Below the pieces are notes generated by a model. That model searched no databases. It saw only the letters and a program-made list of their open reading frames with translations, and had not been told where the DNA came from. Below, in pieces: positions 60,501-64,000 of a DNA stretch of 64,000 bases (position 1 is its first letter; every line of letters begins with the position of its first letter). The translations under genes were made by a program, and so were the position numbers. Origin of the DNA: Lytechinus pictus (taxonomy: Eukaryota; Echinodermata; Echinoidea; Temnopleuroida; Toxopneustidae); NCBI RefSeq assembly GCF_037042905.1, contig NC_087249.1:51552901-51616900 (forward strand), given 5' to 3'.

Positions 60501-62399
60501 GTTTGTCATATGATTAGAATGAGCAAAAAGAGATGTTTTGGGGTATATTTTCAGTGTCCAAAAGGGGAGAGTTGTTCATCTGTGACATCATAGATCTTGG
60601 TCGCATTGCCAATGGGAGGATCTCCATAGCATTAGTGATCTCGACATTCAAATGCTCATAACTCTTCTATTGCTAGTCCTATTTTACCCAAACTTTTGTT
60701 GATCTTATTCTTTGATTTTTCTGCTTTCACAAAAACTAACTTGCTCCAAGAGTTTCATTCTCCTTTAACAAAACATATACACACTGAGACAGGCCTGCCA
60801 ACTTTCTACAACATAAAAAAAGTATTCTTAGAAGGAAAAAAAAAATTTTACCAAAAAAACTTTGTCTCAATGTAACAATCGCTAGCCTGTTGTAGTGAGA
60901 TTGGTGAAAAAACATGTAAAATGACTACTTGAAAACTTGATAATTCACCCTTTTAAACATGTGCTTGTGGGCAAGAATTTACTTGTTCTTTTCATGCAAC
61001 ACGTTACAGGCTCGGCAGTGATTTTTACCGGTCTAGGACCGTCGGACCGGCGCTAGTGTCACGCGCTGTGTATAATACATACTCCATGATTGGAAATTTT
61101 AACAAAAGTAACAAATCATATCATAAAAGTATTGGTGTATTCACAGCAAAAAAGAGGAACAAATACTCTAAAAAGGGAACGGTTGGCATGTCTGTGGGGA
61201 TGCATGCCAGTCAATAAGATCTGCATAAGAACAATAATAGCATTTTGAACAGTTCAAGAAAGCCATCAAATCTCATTTATTTTGCCAAGAGGACAAGGAA
61301 GTGCATGAACTAGGCTGATCATTCTGAGGTATTGAATTATTGTTTGAGTAGCCCAAATATGGAATGGTGTGTGAGCAGCACTTTATAAGGCCCTTTATTC
61401 AAATAATTATTGGATTTGATTTTTATTTGAGAGTTACTGAAGGTTTTAAACTAGATTATATATTCTGTGAAGTCATACATATACGTCTGCATCAGAAAGA
61501 CCAAATGAGAGGACTTAACATTCTAAGTCCATTGTATGCTTAATGACAAGAATGCTTTGCCATCTTTAACAATCAAGTACTATCCCAGAAAACACAAACA
61601 CATTTTCAAAACTTTTGAAGGTTTTCAAGACATTTCCAGCTTTTCTTCAGGAAAGTAAATGCATAATTTTTTTTTGTTAAATTCAGAAAATGTTTCATTG
61701 ATAGTTGGGATGTTCGGTTCTCAATTTCTATCCATACACAAAACACTTATCTCTAATCAACACACACTCTCAAGTACATTGTATGTCGGTAACTAGTAAT
61801 TGACAGCATGCTAGTTCAACTTACCCATCCTGCCTTTGAACTGGATATTTTCTTCAGCATCCCTGAAAAAAAAAGAACCAATAGAGTTCATCTAGTTAAG
61901 AAACTTTAAGCTTCCTATATTGTATATGTAGTCAATACAATGCAATTGTGGCATCAAAGACTGAGCATGTGTATACACTAAACACTAACACTTCTCAAGG
62001 TTTACTCTGTTTTATGATACACCCCTTGTTAATAATTACACTTCTTTAGGTATACTCTGCATCATGAATTGCTTCCACTGACACTTCTTTAGCCTTTGCC
62101 TGATTTATGACACACCCCAATAAACACTTACACTTATTTACATTTGTTATGCTTTATGAAACACCCAGTAAACACTTTCACTTTAGATTTACTCTCCTTC
62201 ATGGAACACCACACTTAACACCTTTTTAGTCTTACTCTGCTTTATGAAACACCTTTACACTTAAGGTTCTTTAGGTACATGTATACTCTGTCCTATGAAA
62301 CACCCCATTAAACACTTACACTTCTTTAGGTTTAGTCTGGTAAGTACTCTCCAGAACATCTTCTACTTCTCTCTCCTTGTTGTTGATTTCAGCTCGAAC
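36501..62399 (-). CDS. IK: Protein RED / IK splicing factor (gene span, 5' end off window)
   Basis: Fifteen coding exons with matching phases encode 448 residues and a TGA stop. Family knowledge: RED is a nuclear spliceosomal B-complex protein that works with SMU1 in pre-mRNA splicing. Landmarks in order: the end of the conserved N-terminal domain (VRAEINNKE, FLPGRMAYQVDLDDEFAETD), a helical segment NDIVINKLTQILSYLRQG, the namesake Arg-Glu/Asp-rich region in one 358-bp exon, then SYFECYPG, DDSDDEVDYSKMDQ, KKGPVGRWDFDT and the C-terminus REVDYKRPKY, all typical of the family. Roughly the first 170 residues expected from vertebrate orthologues (about 557 residues) are encoded right of 62400 and were not found up to 64000. 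One 11-kb intron (43922-54984) holds a complete antisense phospholipase gene. Confidence 0.96.
36936..37401 (+). mobile_element. 5'-truncated non-LTR retrotransposon with (TAAG)n tail
   Basis: Encodes the C-terminal end of a LINE reverse-transcriptase protein: LLYGSECWRI, FHNKSLRKICRIFWP, RRRWSWIGHVLRKEDGS, TPEGKRKRARPKNTWRR. The last half-dozen tail bases are TAAG repeats. A perfect 14-bp duplication, TAATCTTTGTTCTT, flanks it at 36922-36935 and 37402-37415. It sits antisense in the last RED intron. Confidence 0.92.
37457..37494 (-). CDS. IK: RED exon n
   Basis: IIAKRKETGEGK plus two bases, corresponding to vertebrate IIEKRKKMEADG. Donor GTAAGG. Confidence 0.92.
37890..38032. repeat. CAT/CAC-rich microsatellite region
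   Basis: Imperfect ATC/ACC trinucleotide repeats (CATCATCATCATCACC and ACCACCACCACC) immediately downstream of RED exon m. Confidence 0.85.
38037..38148 (-). CDS. IK: RED exon m
   Basis: KAAFQFGIKTSEGRKTRRAH then TEKNEKAALDREWQKISQ. Its acceptor is directly preceded, in the transcript, by a pyrimidine tract at 38150-38290. Confidence 0.95.
38150..38290. repeat. Purine-rich tract next to RED exon m
   Basis: About 140 bp of A/G-rich plus-strand sequence beginning at the exon m acceptor; in the RED transcript it is a long pyrimidine tract. Confidence 0.9.
38929..39017 (-). CDS. IK: RED exon l
   Basis: GNKKGPVGRWDFDTAEEYSD then YMNQKEALP; nearly identical to vertebrate RED. Confidence 0.96.
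40262..40328 (-). CDS. IK: RED exon k
   Basis: AMETADALDDSDDEVDYSKM then DQ, an acidic segment matching the vertebrate DSDEEVDYSKMDQ. Confidence 0.96.
40729..40818 (-). CDS. IK: RED exon j
   Basis: IALTGEGDRQKSRQGKKGGN then FDSYFECYPG. SYxECYP is a family signature. Acceptor TTTTAG, donor GTAAGT. Confidence 0.94.
40997..41221. mobile_element. Harbinger-like MITE, AGGCCCTGTCACATC ends
   Basis: Left AGGCCCTGTCACATCATTC is inverted at the right as GAACGATGTGACAGGACCT. Flanks are TAA and CAA, a degraded 3-bp duplication. 225 bp, non-coding, RED intron. Confidence 0.65.
41780..42278. mobile_element. Kolobok-like inverted-end element
   Basis: Ends AGGAGAAGTTCATCC and GGGTGAACTTCCCCT. Flanked by TTAA on the left and TTCA on the right. 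About 500 bp. Confidence 0.65.
42540..43335. repeat. About 155-bp tandem array with TGACCTTTGACC words
   Basis: Units share GTAAACTTTAACGTTGACC, ACCATGTGACCTCCGACTGC and CCATCCAAGTTTGGTTGAAA. Starts near 42717, 42873 and 43025. Ends GACGGACGGACGACGG, then TCTCGCTTCACCTCTGGTGG. The third unit is split by a MITE. A related fragment follows to about 43735. Confidence 0.85.
43052..43214. mobile_element. MITE nested in the 155-bp array
   Basis: Left CTGGGGGGCGTTTCATGAA, right TTGATGAAACACTCCCCAG, with inner GACTTGTCGGA/TCCGACAAGT arms. It interrupts GTTGACCTGAAAATGACC of the array, so it inserted after amplification. Confidence 0.8.
43900..43921 (-). CDS. IK: RED micro-exon i (22 bp)
   Basis: Encodes HSSRDR with split codons on both sides (two bases in, two bases out). 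Acceptor TTTCACAG, donor GTAAGT. Phases join exon h to exon j exactly. Confidence 0.65.
43964..44213 (+). mobile_element. tRNA-derived SINE, family A copy 2
   Basis: Starts TGTGGTCTAGTGGTTAGAGC (A-box region) followed by AATGGACTCATGG. The B box is degraded. It ends in poly-T after GTTACCATAACAGG. Same family as 35058-35326. Confidence 0.8.
44376..44591. mobile_element. MITE with CCAGGGGGG / CCCCCCTGG ends
   Basis: Left TGTTTCACAAAGATTTAAG is inverted at the right as CTTAAATCTTTGTGAAACA; internal CGCACTTAAAT/ATTTAAGTGCG arms. 216 bp. A related end (TGTGAGAAACGCCCCC) lies at about 44784. Confidence 0.75.
45174..45470 (+). mobile_element. tRNA-derived SINE, family B
   Basis: Head TTGTGGTCTCGTGGTTATGA (A box) and CTTCGATTCCAAGCC (B box); the body includes CAACCCAGGTGAGGTGAATG; tail GTAGAGCGCTTATTG ... 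ATTATTATCATT. It abuts SINE copy 3 of family A. Confidence 0.8.
45477..45704 (-). mobile_element. tRNA-derived SINE, family A copy 3
   Basis: Closely similar to 35058-35326 in the same orientation, with the same GATTCGAACTCACAACC B-box region (plus-strand view), but with an internal gap after GCTGGTAAAC. Confidence 0.87.
46110..46841. repeat. About 232-bp tandem array, interrupted by a LINE
   Basis: Units start near 46110, 46342 and 46573, with spacing of 231 and 234 bp for AAAGCGTATCAACTTGG. A fourth unit resumes at 48429 after the LINE insertion. A diverged relative lies at 45890-46060. Confidence 0.93.
46842..48428 (-). mobile_element. CR1/L2/jockey-like LINE, 5'-truncated, (TATCT)n tail
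   Basis: On the minus strand it encodes the end of a reverse transcriptase: FFADDSSLYHS (the YADD box as FADD), NKLSLNMQKTNYMLFS, TTKFLGLHIDEKLIW, LPYLNYGVLAWG, then the thumb and C-terminus to about 47573. The 3' end has AATAAA and four to five TATCT units at the array junction. About 1.59 kb. It split the tandem array at AAATTTG/TGGTTACTGC with little or no duplication. Confidence 0.92.
47573..48583 (-). CDS. Reverse transcriptase C-terminal fragment (chimeric frame)
   Basis: 336 codons open without interruption. The first 50 or so are translated from the 232-bp tandem repeat and are not reverse transcriptase; the LINE part starts near FLSSSNHY/SDILSFIFFADD. The catalytic palm is only half present (fingers and the first Asp motif are missing), so no active enzyme. 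The intact frame suggests a fairly recent insertion. Confidence 0.85.
   Translation of the reverse strand: MIEFCLWMRDHVAYFNYKHIFDGTRFICGSKLKLQKSAKLIRLIKFLSSSNHYSSDILSFIFFADDSSLYHSHKNPETLLKTVNSELRKVTLWIQANKLSLNMQKTNYMLFSNTIREVPGDVIFNDVLIDRVKTTKFLGLHIDEKLIWKTHINHLCKTLSKNSGVIYKLKSFFSTDILCMMYSTLILPYLNYGVLAWGNSLKTNLERVYLIQKRVLRIVCNVNYRSHTTPLFYEHRILKLQDIYDFQLGTLMYAYNAGIMPPALVTMFMKNSDIHNYYTRNASAFHLPKLHTSSAFRTVVNTGPRFWNSLNSNIKKSVSIYTFQRVLKGYLLNRYL
48849..48856 (+). promoter_or_regulatory. TATA box of the phospholipase gene
   Basis: TATAAATA, 106 bp upstream of the start codon, which would give a short 5' UTR of roughly 75 bases. Confidence 0.6.
48962..49010 (+). CDS. Phospholipase A2 exon 1 (signal peptide)
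   Basis: Residues 1-16 plus one base; donor GTAAGA. Upstream stops and the TATA box position support this start. Confidence 0.9.
48962..52992 (+). CDS. Secreted phospholipase A2 (complete, four exons)
   Basis: 163 residues. Family knowledge: calcium-dependent hydrolysis of the sn-2 ester of phospholipids outside the cell. Residues 1-17 form a hydrophobic signal peptide (MKISIELLVIFISFASA). The calcium loop is YGCYCGFGG (50-58), the catalytic pair is His73-Asp74 in CCQVHDNCYG, and the second aspartate is Asp136 in CECD. Cysteine spacing fits group I/II-type enzymes. The mature chain probably starts near the SIFNFGYM helix (28-35). Compared with typical 120-130-residue mature forms it has a slightly long middle segment. 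It lies antisense inside a RED intron. Echinoderm relatives act in digestion and defence; which applies here cannot be told. Confidence 0.94.
49896..50049 (+). CDS. Phospholipase A2 exon 2 (calcium loop)
   Basis: Residues 17-67 plus two bases, from acceptor TCTCCAG to donor GTAAGT. Contains the N-terminal helix and YGCYCGFGGSGTP. Confidence 0.95.
50641..51750. mobile_element. piggyBac-like TTAA MITE, interrupted copy
   Basis: TTAA at 50637-50640, then CCCTAAAAAGACTATA; resemblance to 35575-36314 resumes at 51112 and runs to about 51750, where the right terminus is lost. Intron 2 of the phospholipase gene. Confidence 0.8.
50673..51111. mobile_element. Harbinger-like MITE nested in the piggyBac-like copy
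   Basis: Ends AGGCCAC / GTGGCCT, then long inverted arms with ACACCTTACGACC and GGTCATAAGGTGT, plus CTGGTCTACGACTGGTCTG. The 3-bp duplication TAA sits on both sides, and removing the insert restores the host element. 439 bp. Confidence 0.85.
52111..52268 (+). CDS. Phospholipase A2 exon 3 (catalytic His-Asp)
   Basis: Residues 68-120 plus one base. Acceptor TTTTTTTGTAG, donor GTAGGT. Contains TCCQVHDNCYGDVEE. Confidence 0.95.
52283..52684. mobile_element. CAGGGTTCCCAGC inverted-end element, copy 2
   Basis: Same ends as 25538-25901, with a perfect 5-bp flank CAATT on both sides. It lies 14 bp past the donor of phospholipase exon 3 and fills most of intron 3. Confidence 0.85.
52862..52992 (+). 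CDS. Phospholipase A2 exon 4 (C-terminus)
   Basis: Residues 121-163 and TAA. Contains ECQQALCECDKTASLCFA and ends ANCKA. Acceptor CTTTCAG. Confidence 0.95.
53061..53066 (+). terminator. Poly(A) signal of the phospholipase gene
   Basis: AATAAA 69 bp after the stop codon. Confidence 0.6.
53395..53700. repeat. 83-bp tandem repeat, about 4 copies
   Basis: Core CCCATTCAGAGTCTGTACGC at 53413, 53510, 53593 and 53676. Lies just 3' of the phospholipase gene; units carry GCAATAAAGTGAGATACAG. Confidence 0.93.
53890..54370. repeat. GT-rich minisatellite, about 4 units of 111-136 bp
   Basis: Each unit has TCTCTGAACAATGGGTATAA, GTTGTCTGGGTGTCTGTG and a (GT)n block. Starts of TCTCTGAAC are at 53981, 54092 and 54228. 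Minus-strand frames rich in His/Thr here are artefacts. Confidence 0.92.
54985..55024 (-). CDS. IK: RED exon h
   Basis: PPPEKEDESRFRA plus one base. The donor is a weak GTTGGG; it is chosen because its phase fits exon i. An alternative end at a GTAAAT about 30 bp further, giving AGWENDDKYPF, cannot be excluded. The 11-kb intron after it contains the phospholipase gene. Confidence 0.7.
55280..55874. mobile_element. Kolobok-like TTAA element
   Basis: TTAA at 55276-55279 and 55875-55878. Ends AGGGGAATCCAACCC and GGCTGGATTCCCCT. Inner arms GTGAAAGTTT/AAACTTTCAC and ACAAGAAAGTTAT/ATAACTTTCTT. 595 bp, RED intron. Confidence 0.82.
56401..56460 (-). CDS. IK: RED exon g
   Basis: EFDKPPADKLLQSISEKFGK, 20 whole codons; corresponds to the vertebrate KELIKSINEKF segment. 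Donor GTGAGG. Confidence 0.94.
57037..57394 (-). CDS. IK: RED exon f (Arg-Asp/Glu repeat region)
   Basis: Begins NIFGDLGSYHPSYNKPKEPP and continues into about 80 residues of alternating Arg with Asp or Glu, including two DYERPRES units, before SSYFEKPKEADE. This is the RED repeat that names the protein. The plus-strand open frame across it is a shadow caused by the repetitive codons. Confidence 0.96.
57903..57951 (-). CDS. IK: RED exon e
   Basis: GKLKDEKMDKAHVGED, 49 bp with split codons on both sides that join cleanly to exons d and f. Confidence 0.9.
58482..58590 (-). CDS. IK: RED exon d
   Basis: SQATLTTNDIVINKLTQILS then YLRQGQRGKKLKKKEK, with a basic, nuclear-signal-like end. Donor GTCAGT. 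Confidence 0.95.
59109..59321 (-). mobile_element. tRNA-derived SINE, family C, minus copy
   Basis: Minus-strand head GCGCGGTAGCTCAGTCTGG (A box) and GGGTTCGATTCCCACTTGG (B box); the body includes TGCCCTTTGGTAAGGCATTA. About 160 bp from an opposite-facing copy. Confidence 0.87.
59482..59692 (+). mobile_element. tRNA-derived SINE, family C, plus copy
   Basis: Head ATGGCTCAGTCGGTAGAGTG and CTGGTTCAATTCCCACTTGG, then TCCTTTGGTAAGGCATTAAA and AGCATTCATGCTTTCTTA. Mirrors 59109-59321. Confidence 0.87.
59766..59929 (-). CDS. IK: RED exon c
   Basis: ARNIYRIVFK ... NESFLPGRMAYQVDLDDEFA ... TDIPTTCMRSKADCPTVE, one of the most conserved RED blocks. Donor GTAAGT, phase 0. Confidence 0.96.
60181..60764. 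mobile_element. Kolobok-like TTAA element with very long arms
   Basis: TTAA at 60177-60180 and 60765-60768. Ends AGGAGAATGAAACCC and GAGTTTCATTCTCCT. Inner arms repeat CCCATTGGCAATGCGACCAA and its inverse TTGGTCGCATTGCCAATGGG, so nearly 190 bp per side can pair. 584 bp. Confidence 0.85.
61825..61862 (-). CDS. IK: RED exon b
   Basis: 38 bp: VDAEENIQFKGRM plus one base. Acceptor preceded by eight T residues. Confidence 0.9.
62320..62399 (-). CDS. IK: RED exon a (5'-most in window)
   Basis: VRAEINNKEREVEDVLESTY then QTKPKE, plus two bases, before GTAAGT. Matches the VRAEI start of a vertebrate exon after the conserved N-terminal domain. Confidence 0.93.
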
Positions 62400-62936
62400 C
62401 TATACAAAGGATTAAAAGGTCAATTAAATCACTTTTAAGTGCCAACAAAAATACTTATTGTATTATACTCCAGATCATTGGAGTAAAAGACACTGAATGG
62501 TTTCTTTTTTTGTCACTAATGAAGTTTTTGCACATAAAGATAAGTAATTACATTCAAATTTTCACAAAGTGTGTCATAATCTGGATTGCATCTGGACTGA
62601 TTCAATACAATCAACACCCCCCTTGCATAATAACTTCAAATTTATATATATGTATAAATATTAGAATTGAATTTAAAAATGACAAATTTATTATTTGCAT
62701 TTACAAATCATTATATAATATCTGTACTTCCACAAGTTGAGAAATAGTATAATGTAAATAACCAAGAAAATGAGAAATATTGGAATTTCATGATTTCAAA
62801 GATTTCCTCTTTCTATATCTCTTCATCATTCATCTTCTCCTCATTATTCTCCTCTTTCTTTGTCTCCTCATTACCTTTCTTGTCCGTATATTCCTTCATT
62901 TCTTTCACCTCCAATTCAGCCTACTCCCCCTTTTAA

Positions 62937-63283
62937 TGATAATAATAATACGCTTTTATATAGCGCTTAATACATCGGTACAAAGTGTCTAAGCGCTTTC
63001 CAGATATACTATTACTGCGATCATTGGATTAAGTCATCCCCGCACACAATGTGTGCACATTCTCCACTCCCTGGGGAGTATTCCAATCAGTCGCTGTTGA
63101 GGCACACAGTACTGGACAAGCTACAATGACTTTCACATCCTACCGGATACCCATTTAACACCTGAGTCGAAAGTGGCAAAATGTGGATTAATGCCTTGTC
63201 AAAGGACGCTAGACCGCGGTGGGATTTAAACACACGACCCTCTTTTTCCAAGGCGAGAGTCAAAACCACTACACCACGGCTCT
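62937..63283 (-). mobile_element. tRNA-derived SINE, family D
   Basis: Minus-strand head GCCGTGGTGTAGTGGTTTTG (A box), GTGTGTTTAAATCCCACC (degraded B box), then TCCTTTGACAAGGCATTAAT. Tail AAGCGCTATATAAAAGCG then (TTA)n. Confidence 0.82.
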
Positions 63284-63365
63284 TCCTTTACACTTCCTCC
63301 TATTCCTTCTCCTCCTTCTTCTCCTACTCTTCTTCTTACATACCTTATGTAGCAGGGCATAATTT

Positions 63366-63430
63366 CGGTATCGATTTTTTCAATACCGGTATTACTAATT
63401 GCTTAAATACCGGTATACCGACTAATACCG
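63366..63430. repeat. Cluster of ACCGGTAT palindromes
   Basis: Two perfect ATACCGGTAT palindromes at 63383-63392 and 63407-63416, with further CGGTAT half-copies on either side. May be an element terminus. Confidence 0.5.
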
Positions 63431-63439
63431 TGTAAAACT

Positions 63440-64000
63440 CCCAATTCATTACGCAAACAGTGATATATGTTTGTTTAGACTAATATGGCCTCGGATAAAG
63501 ACTGGATGCGTGCGGTGAGCTGAGGAATGCTCAGCATGGTCCGTTCTCATTGACAGAAACTTTCTCGAACATAAAAAAATATTTTCATTGATAAAAAGAA
63601 AATGACGAAGTCGAGACTCGAGCCATGTCAATGATGTCATTTTCAAATGGAAATAATCTTGATTTGTTTAAAAGCGAGAGAGTAGAAAACAAATGATCGT
63701 ATCCTAAGTCCCAACAAAAACAGACCTGATTAAAAAAAAATTGCCAACATGTTTCTTCACCAAAAGTTAACGATCATGCTCTCTCTCTCCATCACCAAAT
63801 TGATTTTGAACTTCCGTGAAGGAGTTACAGTCCTGAGCATTTGCGCGAAAGCAGTGCACAATCACTGAAATCAATTAATCAAGTTACCAAATGATAGTCC
63901 CTATTCCGCTCCTACTCACTGCTATAGTCTGCTCCGGCCATGCATGCTAAAAGTGTGTACGTGCCGCCCCAGTTCCAACCACAAAATTCCCTGCTGAAAG
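63440..64000. other. Right edge, nothing recognised
   Basis: No exon matching the missing N-terminal part of RED was seen. Short frames only. Confidence 0.5.

Noticed and set aside
60786..61190. Possible hAT element with CAGGCCTGCCAAC / GTTGGCATGTCTG ends
   Set aside because: Ends differ at two of 13 positions and no flanking duplication could be found; boundaries too uncertain to list.

Overview
The window is intron-rich, AT-rich animal DNA full of short transposons. Two recognisable protein genes run on the minus strand and a third, small gene on the plus strand lies inside an intron of one of them. The gene set and the repeat families (tRNA-headed SINEs, TTAA-flanked elements with long inverted ends, hAT-type elements with 8-bp duplications, arrays rich in TGACCTTTGACC words) point to an invertebrate deuterostome, most likely an echinoderm such as a sea urchin. 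That assignment is inference; no species marker was seen.

Layout. (1) 861-30057, minus strand: a myotubularin-family phosphoinositide 3-phosphatase of the MTM1/MTMR1/MTMR2 clade, closest to MTMR2. I place 14 coding exons (559 codons) with consistent splice phases, from the start codon at 30057 to an exon at 861-974; the C-terminal exons lie beyond the left edge. A second possible first exon is at 21584-21676. (2) About 30058-36500: intergenic DNA with pyrimidine tracts, a 33-bp tandem array, several inverted-repeat elements, a SINE and a complete TTAA-flanked 740-bp element. (3) 36501-62399, minus strand: the splicing factor RED (IK), 15 coding exons (448 codons plus stop) ending at a TGA at 36501; its N-terminal exons lie beyond the right edge. 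(4) 48962-52992, plus strand: a complete four-exon secreted phospholipase A2 of 163 residues, with TATA box and poly(A) signal, nested antisense inside an 11-kb RED intron.

The introns preserve a readable transposition history: hAT in a Kolobok-like element, Harbinger-like in piggyBac-like, a 5'-truncated LINE inside a 232-bp tandem array, and a second truncated LINE with a perfect 14-bp target-site duplication. The two minus-strand genes are housekeeping in nature (endosomal lipid turnover; pre-mRNA splicing) and the nested enzyme is secreted; nothing suggests they work in one pathway. I found no CRISPR array, no bacterial-type operon, no rRNA, and no tRNA that is not better read as a SINE head. 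Exon limits come from reading splice sites and matching protein families by eye, without alignment software.
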